NCBI GenBank assembly: GCA_024236055.1
Contig: JACKLF010000002.1
Span: 587,526-651,525, forward strand
DNA from: Alphaproteobacteria bacterium
Lineage (GTDB): Bacteria; Pseudomonadota; Alphaproteobacteria; Micropepsales; Micropepsaceae
Direction: 5' to 3'
DNA: 64,000 bases
The translations under genes and the position numbers were made by a program. The number at the start of each line of letters is the position of its first letter. Within the stretch, counting starts at the first letter, position 1. This document shows positions 46,122 through 54,810 of this stretch, in pieces. A model generated the notes under the pieces. It had not been told where the DNA came from. It searched no databases and saw nothing but the letters and a program-made list of their open reading frames with translations.

Positions 46122-46784
46122 TCACGCGCGCGGGCTTTCGGTCCGTGCCGGGTTTGATGCGGTGTTCTGGGAACGGAAGCCCTTCAGGCGTTCCGCGTCG
46201 AAGATTAGCCTGTCGGCCAGGCCGCCCGGTTGGATGGCGGCATGTATCACATTCTCGCGTCCCAGCGCCAAGCCCAATTCGGCGCTGGAAAGGCAGTCAA
46301 TGACAACACAATCAAGGTGTTGCCGGTGTGCGGCAGCATAGAGCTTGCGCTTGCCGTCCTCAGAGCCGTCATGGGCCTCGATCAGGGCCCTGGGCGGGGT
46401 GGCGCCGCCGTCAAACGACCGCAGCACGCTGTCGAAACCCAATATAAGCCCGCCGGCGCGCCGTGCCAGCCCCAGATCGCCCAGGATACGCTGCAACAGG
46501 GCATTTTCCGTGCGCCGGGCCAGATCGGCGGTTGCATGGACCTGCTGCTTCGCGGCGCGGGAGAAGAGTTTCTTCTCCACCGCCTTGTCGACGGCGGCGG
46601 CCGAGGCTTCCACCCAAAGCCCCCGCCCCGGCAGCTTGGCAGCCACATCAGGAACCACCTGGCCATCAGGCCCGGCGACAAAACGGACAAGGCGGTGTTC
46701 GGGCATGACATCGCCCGTCACGATGTCGCGTCTTTCGCGTTCCATCGCTTCTTCCCGGTCCATTTTGTGCGCGGCCAGTCCCAT
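46122..46784 (-). CDS. YlxR (DUF448) / L7Ae-like RNA-binding protein
   Basis: 220 residues. The N-terminal half is DUF448/YlxR (RRDIVTGDVMPEHRLVRFVAGPDGQVVPD, LPGRGLWVEAS). The C-terminal half resembles ribosomal L7Ae/L30e folds (GDLGLARRAGGLILGFDSVLR, then HLDCVVIDCLSSAELGLALGRENVIHAA). The fusion is usual in alphaproteobacteria. The ATG at 46784 shares a base with the nusA stop (TGATG), so translation is coupled. Probably an RNA-binding factor linked to transcription termination or ribosome assembly. Confidence 0.92.
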   Translation of the reverse strand: MGLAAHKMDREEAMERERRDIVTGDVMPEHRLVRFVAGPDGQVVPDVAAKLPGRGLWVEASAAAVDKAVEKKLFSRAAKQQVHATADLARRTENALLQRILGDLGLARRAGGLILGFDSVLRSFDGGATPPRALIEAHDGSEDGKRKLYAAAHRQHLDCVVIDCLSSAELGLALGRENVIHAAIQPGGLADRLIFDAERLKGFRSQNTASNPARTESPRA

Positions 46785-48409
46785 CAGGCTTCGGCGGCCT
46801 CCTCGCCTTCGGGTTCCTCGCCCTCGGCGATTTCTTCCTCTTCCACTTCCGGCTCCGGTTCGATCCAGCCGGCGGCGACGCGCGCGGCCATCACGATGGC
46901 GTTGGCGTCGTCCGAGGTCAGGTTGAAGCCGTCCAGGGCGCCGGGAACGCGCACGCGCTCCTTGTCCTTGTTCACTTCGTAATAGCCGATCAGGTCGTCG
47001 CTGGCGCAACCGGCCAGGTCGTCAAGCGACTTGATCTCGTTCTCGCCCAGCGCCACGGCCATGGCGGCGCTGACGCCCGGAACCTCCAGCACCGCGTCCT
47101 CGACGCCCAGCGCCAGGCGCTTGTCGTCCAGCTCCTTGTTGCGGGCCTCGATGAATTCCAGCGCGCGGCTTTGCAGTTCCTGGGCGGTTTCCTCGTCGAA
47201 GGCTTCGATCTGGGAAAGCTCGCTCATCTCGACATAGGCGACGTCCTCGATGGTGGCGAAGCCTTCGGAGGCCAGAAGCTGGGCCACGGTCTCGTCGACA
47301 TCCAGCGAATCCATGAACAGCTTGGTGCGTTCGTTGAATTCCTTCTGGCGGCGTTCCGATTCCTCGGCTTCCGTCAGGATGTCGATCTGCCAGCCGGTCA
47401 GCTGGCTGGCCAGGCGCACATTCTGGCCGCGCCGGCCGATGCCCAGCGACAGCTGTTCGTCGGGCACCACCACCTCGACGCGGTGGGTGTCTTCGTCCAG
47501 CACCACCTTGGTCACTTCGGCGGGGGCCAGGGCGTTGACGATGAAGGTGGCGGGCTCGGGATTCCACGGAATGATGTCGATGCGCTCGCCCTGCAGCTCC
47601 TGCACCACCGCCTGCACGCGCACGCCGCGCATGCCGACGCACGCGCCCACCGGATCGATGCTGCTGTCCTTGGAGATGACGGCGATCTTGGCTCTGGAGC
47701 CCGGATCGCGGGCCACGGCGCGGATCTCGATCACGCCGTCATAGATTTCCGGCACTTCCTGGGCGAACAGGCGGACCATGAACTGCGGATGGCTGCGCGA
47801 CAGGAAGATCTGCGGCCCGCGCGCTTCGCGGCGCACGTCATAGATATAGGCGCGAATGCGGTCGCCGGGGCGGAAGGACTCGCGCGGGATCATCTCGTCG
47901 CGGCGCACCACGCCCTCGGCCTTGCCCAAATCGACCACGACCGAGCCGAACTCGCTGCGCTTGACCACGCCATGCACCACTTCGCCGATGCGGTCCTTGT
48001 ATTCGTCATACTGGCGCTCGCGCTCGGCGTCGCGCACCTTCTGCACGATCACCTGCTTGGCGTTCTGGGCGTTGATGCGGTTGAAGTCGACCGGCGGCAG
48101 GGTCTCGGCGATGATGTCGCCGATCTGGGCGTCGGGGTTGCGCTTGCGCGCATCGGCCAGCGAGATTTCGGTCTTGTCGTTCTCGACCATCTCCACGACA
48201 TGCAGATAGCGCGAGACATGGGTTTCGCCGGTCTTGGGATCGATATCGACCTTGATGTCGTTCTCCGCGCCGTAATGGGCCTTGGCGGCGCGCTGCATCG
48301 CCTCTTCCATCGCGGTCAGCACGACCTCCTTGTCGATGGACTTGTCGCGCGCGACGGCGTCTGCGATCTGCAGCAGTTCGAGCCGGTTGGCGGCTACGGT
48401 GGAAGCCAT
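46784..48409 (-). CDS. nusA: Transcription termination/antitermination factor NusA
   Basis: 541 residues. N-terminal RNA-polymerase-binding domain (VAANRLELLQIADAVARDKS), S1 (GEVVHGVVKRSEFGSVVVDLGKAEGVV), KH1-KH2 (VGACVGMRGVRVQAVVQELQGERIDII and LGIGRRGQNVRLASQLTGW), and two C-terminal helix-hairpin-helix repeats ending in an acidic tail. Full length. It follows rimP with a gap of one base. Confidence 0.97.
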   Translation of the reverse strand: MASTVAANRLELLQIADAVARDKSIDKEVVLTAMEEAMQRAAKAHYGAENDIKVDIDPKTGETHVSRYLHVVEMVENDKTEISLADARKRNPDAQIGDIIAETLPPVDFNRINAQNAKQVIVQKVRDAERERQYDEYKDRIGEVVHGVVKRSEFGSVVVDLGKAEGVVRRDEMIPRESFRPGDRIRAYIYDVRREARGPQIFLSRSHPQFMVRLFAQEVPEIYDGVIEIRAVARDPGSRAKIAVISKDSSIDPVGACVGMRGVRVQAVVQELQGERIDIIPWNPEPATFIVNALAPAEVTKVVLDEDTHRVEVVVPDEQLSLGIGRRGQNVRLASQLTGWQIDILTEAEESERRQKEFNERTKLFMDSLDVDETVAQLLASEGFATIEDVAYVEMSELSQIEAFDEETAQELQSRALEFIEARNKELDDKRLALGVEDAVLEVPGVSAAMAVALGENEIKSLDDLAGCASDDLIGYYEVNKDKERVRVPGALDGFNLTSDDANAIVMAARVAAGWIEPEPEVEEEEIAEGEEPEGEEAAEA

Positions 48410-48410
48410 G

Positions 48411-48977
48411 TCAGTCTTCTCCTTGGTGGCTGTCCGCGCCGGCGTCGGCGGGCGTGGTGCCTGTGGTTTCGGCCCGGTCGCGGGCCTTCAAAGCTTCGTT
48501 GATCAGTTTGTCGGTCAGCACCAGCTTGGCGTTGGCCACGGCGCGAAAGGGAAAGCGGGCGTCCATATTGTCGAACCGGATCATGACATCCTGTCCGTCG
48601 GTGCCCATCAGCGTGGCGCGGAAGCGCTTGCGCTCGCCCGCCGGGGTGGGCACGGGCGCGTGCAGCTCGATCTTGGCCTCATGGCCGGACCAGCGCGCGA
48701 AGTCCATTAGCCGGGTCAGCGGCCGGTCGATGCCGGGGGACGAGACCTCGATCTCGTACTCGCCCTCGATCGGGTCCTCGGCCTCGATGAAGTCCAGCAG
48801 CACATGGGAAAGGGTGGTGCAGCCTTCCACGTCCATGCTGCCGTCGGGACGTTCGGCCATCACCTGCAGCGTGCGGTCGGACCCGCCCATCATGCGCAGG
48901 CGCACGAGCCGGAAGCCCGCCTTTTCGATGACGGGTTCGAATACCGATTCCAGTTGGGCGACAGCCGTGACGGTCAC
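48411..48977 (-). CDS. rimP: Ribosome maturation factor RimP
   Basis: 188 residues. N-terminal domain with FEPVIEKAGFRLVRLRMMGG and the conserved LDFIEAEDPIEGEYEIEVSSPGIDRPL; the C-terminal SH3-like domain follows. It acts in 30S maturation. The best start is the GTG at 48977, with GAGG a few bases upstream; the frame is open to 49094 without homology. First gene of the rimP-nusA-infB cluster. Confidence 0.94.
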   Translation of the reverse strand: MTVTAVAQLESVFEPVIEKAGFRLVRLRMMGGSDRTLQVMAERPDGSMDVEGCTTLSHVLLDFIEAEDPIEGEYEIEVSSPGIDRPLTRLMDFARWSGHEAKIELHAPVPTPAGERKRFRATLMGTDGQDVMIRFDNMDARFPFRAVANAKLVLTDKLINEALKARDRAETTGTTPADAGADSHQGED

Positions 48978-49105
48978 AGATCCTCGCGAGACAAAAGCCT
49001 TTTCCCCGCGGCGATCCGGTCCGGACCGCCACACAACCGTTCTTATGTTGTTTGGGGATGGCGGGGATATAGGCCCGGAACGGCCAAAAAGCAAGGGTGG
49101 GCCCG

Positions 49106-50440
49106 CTAATCCGGCACTTTAGGATGATCGGACATCCATTTGCGGATCACCGCGACAGCCGCAGCCTTGTAGTTCTGGATTCGGTCCAGTGCCGTCTTGC
49201 CGTCATCATCCCTGGCGTAGGGGTCGGCACCATTTTCCAGCAAAACCCTGGCCGTATCCGGATCATAAACCCACATCAGCGGGGTCGTGTTGGTCAGCCA
49301 GCGCGCGTTTACATCCGCCCCCGCCTGGATGAGCAGCGTGGCAATCTCGGCATTGTTGACCCCCCGCAGAAGGGGGTCTGCATTGGGCGGGTCTTTCACG
49401 GAGGCCCCCGCCGCCAGCAGCAGCTTGACGATCTCGACATAGCTCTGTCGGGTTTTCGGATCGGGATCGGACGTCGCTGCTTCTTTTAGGGCGCTTTCGC
49501 CGACTTCATCGTCCCACTTCGACCGCCAGTTGACGTCCGGATGCTGCGCCAGGATCAGCCGGAGGCTGTCAACTGCGCCAACGCGCGCCGCGTTCGATAA
49601 GGCATTGCAGGCCCCAGGCCATTCGTCTTTGAATTCCGCATGAACCGGGGCACCGGCATCGATCAGCTTGCGCACGCGCTCGGGATCGCGCACGGCATTT
49701 TTGAGCGCTACACAACCATAGGGATTGGCGGCCGGCACGCCTGCCGCCAGAAGCGCATTGAGGAGTTCGGGCGACGACGCTGAGGCCGCACCTGCCAGAA
49801 GTTTGGCGTTCGCATCATTTGCCGCGCGAAAATTCCACCCTTCGGATTGCAGGCTGGCGAAAGTCTGATCGTTTCCTGAAACCCACTTCGCTGTTCCAGC
49901 CAAAACATCTATCAATTTTTCGAGGTCGGTAACTTCCTTCGGCATACCAATCGCTGAACCGACATAGTCCGTTACGATCTTGCTGTTACCGTCGAAACTG
50001 ATGCCGATCTGGTACTCTGGATTGTCCGTTATCTTTGCCCTGTAGGTGTCGAAAAGCCAGAAAAAATGGGCTTTTTTGAACGCATCGAACAGGGAGCGGA
50101 CCGTTTCGGTGCTGATCTTCGCAATATGCCGGCCGGGAACAGCGACATAGGCGTCGCCCTGATATTCCACTGATCCATCGCCTGCGATTTTAACGTGATA
50201 GATCGGACAATCACCGAGGCATGCGTCGCGTCTGAGCGTGATTTGAAGTGAATTCCAATCGCGGATTTCGGGGAATGGCACCCGCTGGGCGGGTCGACCA
50301 TGATTTGGAAGGCGCTTGATCCCACCCATCACCGTGTAGGCAACGGGGCCGCCCGGTGCGATCGCAGAGATGGGCGCCAAACCCAGCGTCACAGCAAAAA
50401 TGACGAGCAGGAACCGAATACGGACTGTGCCGTGTTTCAC
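49106..50440 (-). CDS. Exported DUF6438 / ankyrin-repeat protein
   Basis: 444 residues. A signal-like N-terminus (RIRFLLVIFAVTLGLAPISA) leads to a DUF6438 domain (SLQITLRRDACLGDCPIYHVKIAGDGSVEYQGD, with two Cys in CLGDCP) and then several ankyrin repeats from about residue 215 (SPELLNALLAAGVPAANPYGC, DSLRLILAQHPDVNW, VEIVKLLLAAGASVK, IATLLIQAGADVNAR). Ankyrin repeats bind proteins; exported ones often shield against a host factor or toxin, but nothing here points to a target. It overlaps the preceding small membrane gene by four bases (ATGA). Confidence 0.8.
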   Translation of the reverse strand: MKHGTVRIRFLLVIFAVTLGLAPISAIAPGGPVAYTVMGGIKRLPNHGRPAQRVPFPEIRDWNSLQITLRRDACLGDCPIYHVKIAGDGSVEYQGDAYVAVPGRHIAKISTETVRSLFDAFKKAHFFWLFDTYRAKITDNPEYQIGISFDGNSKIVTDYVGSAIGMPKEVTDLEKLIDVLAGTAKWVSGNDQTFASLQSEGWNFRAANDANAKLLAGAASASSPELLNALLAAGVPAANPYGCVALKNAVRDPERVRKLIDAGAPVHAEFKDEWPGACNALSNAARVGAVDSLRLILAQHPDVNWRSKWDDEVGESALKEAATSDPDPKTRQSYVEIVKLLLAAGASVKDPPNADPLLRGVNNAEIATLLIQAGADVNARWLTNTTPLMWVYDPDTARVLLENGADPYARDDDGKTALDRIQNYKAAAVAVIRKWMSDHPKVPD

Positions 50441-50700
50441 TTCTTGTTCGCGTCGAACAGGATCATCTGCGTCTCGCCCTTTTTCTGCTGCGGGGGCGGG
50501 GGCTTAGGGGCTTCGACGGGCGCCATCGCCCGGTCGATCGCCGACCAGTTCTGGGGCACCAGCGCCAGATAGACAAAGCAGCAGGTGATCAGGAAGGCGA
50601 CCAGCACCACCATGTAATCGGTGGGGTGCAGAGCCTTGCTCGGGCGGCCATTTTCGTCGCGGCCCGACAGTTTGCGCAAAAGTCCCGGAGGCAATTTCAT
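50437..50700 (-). CDS. Small single-pass membrane protein
   Basis: 87 residues, unknown. A 30-residue basic N-terminus, one transmembrane helix (YMVVLVAFLITCCFVYLAL) and a Pro/Lys-rich tail (VEAPKPPPPQQKKGE) of about 35 residues outside. The stop overlaps the start of the DUF6438/ankyrin gene (ATGA), so both are made from one message. No good family match by eye. Confidence 0.7.
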   Translation of the reverse strand: MKLPPGLLRKLSGRDENGRPSKALHPTDYMVVLVAFLITCCFVYLALVPQNWSAIDRAMAPVEAPKPPPPQQKKGETQMILFDANKK

Positions 50701-50730
50701 GGTTCTATTGTACGCGCCCCGCCGCCGCCG

Positions 50731-51441
50731 CTAAAGCCGGACAAAGCGCAAAAAGGTCGGCGGGCCCTTGATCGCCTTGGTTTCATAACGGGTTGGCGGC
50801 CAGTCGGCGGGCCGGCTTTTCCAGTCGGCGGGCCCGGTGGCGGTCCAGACGAAGGCCGGATGGGCCATCAGCCGTTCCAGGGCGTAAGGAAGATAGGACT
50901 TGTCGTCGGTGGCGAAGCGCAGTTCCGCGCCCGGAACCAGCTTTTGCGCCAGCAGGTCCAGCATCTCCATCTGCAGGAAGCGCCGCTTGTGGTGGCGGGT
51001 CTTGGGCCAGGGATCGGGAAACAGCAGGAAGAAGCGCGACAGGCTGGAATCTGGCAGGTTTTCAAGGATGTCGCGCCCGTCCCCTTCATGCAGGCGAACA
51101 TTGTTCAGCGGGTTTTCTTCCTGCTTTGTCAGCATCTTGGCCATGCCCATCTCATAGGGCTCGGCGCCGATCAGCCCGGCATGGGGATGGAGCGCCGCCT
51201 GCCAGTGCAAATGCTCGCCCGCACCGAATCCGACCTCCAGCCATAGCTCCTTTACACTGTTCGGAAATTGCCCGAACGGCTCCTCACCAAGCTTCCAGGC
51301 CAGGTCCGCCAGGAGGGAGCCGCGCAGACCCGCCTGGCGGGCCGACAGTTTGGGGCCCTTGCGCCGGCCATAAAGCTTGCGGCGGCCAGCGGCCGGATGT
51401 GTTGCCGGATGGGGCGCGGTGGTGTTGCGGTCTTCGGTCAT
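50731..51441 (-). CDS. trmB: tRNA (guanine-N7-)-methyltransferase
   Basis: 236 residues. LYGRRKGPKLSARQ at the N-terminus, SAM motif LWLEVGFGAGEHL, IGAEPYEMGMAKML, and the catalytic PDPWPKTRHHKRRFLQ. It methylates G46 of tRNA. The ATG at 51441 starts at MTEDRN, the usual beginning, but has a poor Shine-Dalgarno sequence; an in-frame ATG at 51501 with AGGG upstream is a real alternative. Confidence 0.94.
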   Translation of the reverse strand: MTEDRNTTAPHPATHPAAGRRKLYGRRKGPKLSARQAGLRGSLLADLAWKLGEEPFGQFPNSVKELWLEVGFGAGEHLHWQAALHPHAGLIGAEPYEMGMAKMLTKQEENPLNNVRLHEGDGRDILENLPDSSLSRFFLLFPDPWPKTRHHKRRFLQMEMLDLLAQKLVPGAELRFATDDKSYLPYALERLMAHPAFVWTATGPADWKSRPADWPPTRYETKAIKGPPTFLRFVRL

Positions 51442-51505
51442 GCGGCGAGGCTTTTCAGGCAAGCGCCCGGCTTTGGCAACAGCCCCTGGCAAACCCCTCA
51501 TAAAT

Positions 51506-51539
51506 CCCTATTGACTTGATAGGGTATAAGAAGATTAGA
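51506..51539 (+). promoter_or_regulatory. Possible promoter and operator of the TauE-type gene
   Basis: TTGACT (51511-51516), a 17-base spacer and ATTAGA (51534-51539) could form a sigma-70 promoter. An inverted repeat CCCTAT-N7-ATAGGG (51506-51511 with 51519-51524) overlaps the -35 region, as a repressor site would. A similar ATTGACTTGATA string lies between fsa and priA. Evidence is by eye only. Confidence 0.35.
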
Positions 51540-51560
51540 TGCCCGCCTTGAGGGGCAACC

Positions 51561-52343
51561 ATGACCGACATTCTGCATCCACTTTTCATCGTTTCCGGCT
51601 TCGCCGTGGGCTGCATCGTCGGCCTGACCGGCGTGGGCGGCGGCTCGCTGATGACCCCGGTGCTGATCGTGCTGTTCGGCGTGCATCCGGGCACGGCGGT
51701 GGGCACCGACCTGCTTTACGCCAGCGGCACCAAGCTGGCGGGCACCGCGGTTCACAACATCCATCGCAATGTCGACTGGCCGCTGGTGGGCCGCCTGGCG
51801 CTGGGCAGCCTGCCCGCCGCGGGCTTAAGCCTTCTGATGCTGTGGCACCTGGGCGCGGGCAGCCACACCGCCAATGTCCTGATCACCCGCAGCCTGGGCG
51901 TGGCGCTGGCCACCACCGCCATCGCCATCCTGTTCCGTCGCCAGTTGCTGGCGCGCTTTGGCGGCATGATGGCCGCACTGGCGCCGCAGCGCGTGCACCA
52001 GCTGACGGTGCTGATGGGCGCGGTGCTGGGCGGGCTGGTCGCCCTGTCCTCGGTGGGGGCGGGCGCGCTGGGCGTCACCGCGCTGCTGCTGCTGTATCCG
52101 CGCCATGACATCCAGCGCATCATCGGCTCGGACATCGCCCATGCCGTGCCGCTGACGCTGGTGGCGGGCGCCGGTCACATGGCGATGGGCCAGACCGATC
52201 TGTCCATGCTGGCCTCGCTGCTGCTGGGTTCGGTGCCCGGCATCATGCTGGCCAGCGCCATTGCCCCGCGCCTGCCCGAACATGTGCTGCGCTATCTGCT
52301 GGCGGCGGTACTGCTGCTGGTGTCGATCAAGCTTCTTTTCTGA
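51561..52343 (+). CDS. Sulfite exporter TauE/SafE family permease
   Basis: 260 residues, about eight hydrophobic helices. The family motifs GLTGVGGGSLMTPVLIVLFGVHP, AVGTDLLYASGTKLAGT and the second repeat GGLVALSSVGAGALGVTALLLLYP are clear. These permeases move small oxyanions or sulfonates; the substrate is unknown. A two-hairpin repeat begins at its stop codon. Confidence 0.9.
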   Translation: MTDILHPLFIVSGFAVGCIVGLTGVGGGSLMTPVLIVLFGVHPGTAVGTDLLYASGTKLAGTAVHNIHRNVDWPLVGRLALGSLPAAGLSLLMLWHLGAGSHTANVLITRSLGVALATTAIAILFRRQLLARFGGMMAALAPQRVHQLTVLMGAVLGGLVALSSVGAGALGVTALLLLYPRHDIQRIIGSDIAHAVPLTLVAGAGHMAMGQTDLSMLASLLLGSVPGIMLASAIAPRLPEHVLRYLLAAVLLLVSIKLLF

Positions 52344-52430
52344 ACCCCCTCTGTCGCAGCTCGGTCCGCCAAGGCGGACCCATCGCTGCGACATCTCCCC
52401 CCTTTCTGGCGCTTCGCGCCAAAGGGGGAG
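52344..52430 (+). repeat. Two-hairpin intergenic repeat, copy 4 (after the TauE-type gene)
   Basis: ACCCCCTCTG, stem TGTCGCAGC/GCTGCGACA with GTCCGCC-AA-GGCGGAC inside, then TCTCCCCCC and CTTTCTGGCG/CGCGCCAAAG around GCTTCG, ending GGGGGAG. Same orientation as copies 2, 3 and 6. Confidence 0.85.
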
Positions 52431-52478
52431 TAGATCTGAGGCGCGGGGAGAGGGCCCCAGGCAACTTTCCAGAGGCCC

Positions 52479-52592
52479 GCCTCCCCCTCGTGTGCGTCAG
52501 CACACAGGAGGGGGAGGTGGCCGCAGCAACGCGAAGGGGCGGCACACTTTGTGCGCCGCCCCTGAGCAAAGTTGCGTAGGCCGGAGGGGGTT
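52479..52592 (-). repeat. Two-hairpin intergenic repeat, copy 5 (after metK)
   Basis: CCTCCCCCTCGTGTGC-GTCA-GCACACAGGAGGGGGAGG forms the first hairpin; GCAACGC...GGGGCGGCACACTTTGTGCGCCGCCCC...AAGTTGC forms a larger second one, ending GGAGGGGGTTAAAAA. It faces copy 4 across 48 bases in the gap between convergent tauE and metK, so both genes end in hairpins that may serve as terminators. Confidence 0.8.
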
Positions 52593-52597
52593 AAAAA

Positions 52598-53788
52598 CTA
52601 AAGCGCGTTTTTAATAGCCTCGGCCAGGTCGGTCTTCTCCCACGAGAAACCGCCATCGGCTTCCGGCTCGCGGCCGAAATGGCCGTAGGCAGCGGTGCGC
52701 GCGAAGATCGGACGGTTCAGGTTCAGATGCTCGCGAATGCCGCGCGGCTTCAGGTTCATCACCTGGGGCAGGATCTCTTCCAGCTTGGCTTCGTCGACCT
52801 TGCCGGTGCCGTGCAGATCGACATAGACGCTCAGCGGCTCGGCCACGCCGATGGCATAGGCGATCTGGATGGTGCAGCGATCGGCCAGCTCGGCGGCGAT
52901 CACATTCTTGGCCAGGTAGCGCGCGGCATAGGCAGCCGAACGGTCGACCTTGGTCGAGTCCTTGCCGCTGAAGGCGCCGCCGCCATGGGGCGCCATGCCG
53001 CCATAGGTGTCGACGATGATCTTGCGCCCGGTCAGGCCGCAGTCGCCGTCGGGCCCGCCGATGACGAAGGCGCCGGTGGGATTGATGTGCCAGATGGTCT
53101 TGTCGCTGATCCATTCGGCGGGCAGCGCCTGACGGATATAGGGCTCGACGATCTCGCGGATGTGGGCGCTGGTCTGGTTCTCGTCCATGTGCTGGGTCGA
53201 CAGCACGATCTGGGTCACGGCAACCGGCACGCCGTTTTCATAGCGCAGGGTCACCTGGCTCTTGGCGTCGGGGCCCAGCGTCGGCTCCTTGCCCGAATGG
53301 CGGGCATCGGCCAGCAGCTTGAGGATCTTGTGGCTGTAATAGAGCGGGGCGGGCATCAGCGCCGGGGTCTCGCGGCAGGCATAGCCGAACATGATGCCCT
53401 GGTCGCCCGCGCCTTCGTCCTTGTTGCCGCCGGCGTCCACGCCCTGGGCGATGTGCGCCGACTGGGCATGCAGCAGCACTTCGACCTGGGCGGTCTTCCA
53501 GTGGAAGCCTTCCTGCTCATAGCCGATGTCCTTGATCGCCTGGCGGCAGACTTCTTCGACCTGGGCGGCGCCGACCGACTTGGGGCCGCGGGTTTCACCC
53601 GCGATCACCACCCGGTTGGTGGTGGCCAGGGTTTCGCAGGCCGCCCGGATATCCCAGGGGCTCATGCCTTCCTTGGGGCCTTCGCGGAAGAACAGGTCCA
53701 CCACCTCGTCTGAGATGCGGTCACAGACCTTGTCGGGATGGCCTTCCGAAACGCTTTCGGAGGTGAAGAGATAGTTCTGACGCGCCAT
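52598..53788 (-). CDS. metK: S-adenosylmethionine synthase
   Basis: 396 residues. SVSEGHPDKVCDRISDEVVD, GIMFGYACRE, the P-loop-like GGGAFSGKDSTKVDRSAAY and the end of the active site. It makes SAM, which feeds BtaA, BtaB and the other methyltransferases in this window. No SAM riboswitch is recognisable in the 201-bp gap to hisB; an operator-like repeat is present instead. Confidence 0.98.
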   Translation of the reverse strand: MARQNYLFTSESVSEGHPDKVCDRISDEVVDLFFREGPKEGMSPWDIRAACETLATTNRVVIAGETRGPKSVGAAQVEEVCRQAIKDIGYEQEGFHWKTAQVEVLLHAQSAHIAQGVDAGGNKDEGAGDQGIMFGYACRETPALMPAPLYYSHKILKLLADARHSGKEPTLGPDAKSQVTLRYENGVPVAVTQIVLSTQHMDENQTSAHIREIVEPYIRQALPAEWISDKTIWHINPTGAFVIGGPDGDCGLTGRKIIVDTYGGMAPHGGGAFSGKDSTKVDRSAAYAARYLAKNVIAAELADRCTIQIAYAIGVAEPLSVYVDLHGTGKVDEAKLEEILPQVMNLKPRGIREHLNLNRPIFARTAAYGHFGREPEADGGFSWEKTDLAEAIKNAL

Positions 53789-53863
53789 GGCCCTCTGGGT
53801 CCCTGTCTTGGAAGCGGTTCTGGAAAGCGGTGTCTGTTTACTAGGAATCGGGCAGGGGTCAAA

Positions 53864-53891
53864 GGGACATATGCAGTTTTTGACATATCCC
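53864..53891. promoter_or_regulatory. Operator-like direct and inverted repeat between metK and hisB
   Basis: GACATAT occurs at 53866-53872 and again at 53882-53888, 16 bases apart. Flanking GGG/CCC also gives an imperfect inverted repeat with a one-base offset. The site lies about 75 bases upstream of metK and about 100 bases from hisB, so it could serve either gene. The regulator is unknown. Confidence 0.4.
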
Positions 53892-53989
53892 TATTTGTCG
53901 CAGGGGGTTAAGGCCTGAAATTCCGCCGTTAACCCTTGGACGCGGGCCTTGCTATAAGAGGGAACACCGAATTTTCAGCCGAAAGCGCC

Positions 53990-54577
53990 ATGCGTACAGC
54001 GACCGTCGAGAGAAAAACCCGTGAAACCGAGATCGCCGTCTCCCTGGACCTGGACGGGACGGGCGAGGCCGATATCGACACCGGCATCGGTTTTTTGGAC
54101 CACATGCTGGAAAGCTTCGCGCGCCATTCGATGATCGACCTGAAGGTCCGCGCCCAGGGCGACCTGCATGTCGACTTCCACCACACGACGGAAGACACCG
54201 CCATCGTCATCGGCAGCGCGGTAAAAAAGGCGCTGGGCGATTTTTCCGGCATCACCCGCTTCGGCAGCGCCCTGATACCCATGGACGAGGCGCTGACCCG
54301 CGTGGCGCTGGACCTTTCCAATCGGCCTTACCTGATCTGGAAGGTGGAAATTCCCAAGCCCAAGCTGGGCGAGATGGACACAGAACTGTTCAAGGAATGG
54401 TTCCAGGCCTTCGCCCAGAATGCCGGCGTGTGCCTGCACATCGAGAACCTCTACGCCGACAACAGCCACCACATCGTCGAGACCTGCTTCAAGGGTCTGG
54501 CGCGTGCTTTGCGGCAGGCCATCACGCCGGATGAGCGGCTGGACGGCGCCTCGCCGTCATCCAAGGGCTCGCTTTAG
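53990..54577 (+). CDS. hisB: Imidazoleglycerol-phosphate dehydratase
   Basis: 195 residues, the single-domain form. DIDTGIGFLDHMLESFARHSM, DFHHTTEDTAIVIG (metal-binding His-His) and YADNSHHIVETCFKGLARAL. It carries out step seven of histidine synthesis. No hisH, hisA or hisF follows, unlike in many relatives; a 51-residue membrane protein and mmcB come next. A TATAAG at 53952 may be the -10 box. Confidence 0.96.
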   Translation: MRTATVERKTRETEIAVSLDLDGTGEADIDTGIGFLDHMLESFARHSMIDLKVRAQGDLHVDFHHTTEDTAIVIGSAVKKALGDFSGITRFGSALIPMDEALTRVALDLSNRPYLIWKVEIPKPKLGEMDTELFKEWFQAFAQNAGVCLHIENLYADNSHHIVETCFKGLARALRQAITPDERLDGASPSSKGSL

Positions 54578-54630
54578 GAACCTTGCCGTCCGCCACGGCT
54601 TTTCCTTTGCATTGAGCAAAGGACATTTCG

Positions 54631-54786
54631 ATGCGCGCCCTGGAAATCTTCGCCGCCCTGATCCTGGCGGCCATTCTGTTCGTCGCCCTGAAGCTGATCG
54701 GCATGATGATCCAGGTCGCCTTCTGGGGCGCGGTCGCCGGCCTGGTGCTGGGCTTTGTCATCGCCCGCATGTTCCGGCGCGACTAG
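54631..54786 (+). CDS. 51-residue membrane protein
   Basis: Too short for most ORF cut-offs. MRALEIFAALILAAILFVAL then MIQVAFWGAVAGLVLGFVIA gives two closely spaced transmembrane helices ending in basic MFRRD. AAAGGA lies about 8 bases before the ATG. It sits 53 bp after hisB and 24 bp before mmcB on the same strand. Function unknown. Confidence 0.65.
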   Translation: MRALEIFAALILAAILFVALKLIGMMIQVAFWGAVAGLVLGFVIARMFRRD

Positions 54787-54810
54787 AGACTTGACTCTTT
54801 TGTTCCCCAA

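Noticed and set aside
53789..53989. A SAM riboswitch before metK
   Set aside because: I could not find the conserved pseudoknot strings of SAM-II or related classes; only operator-like repeats are present.
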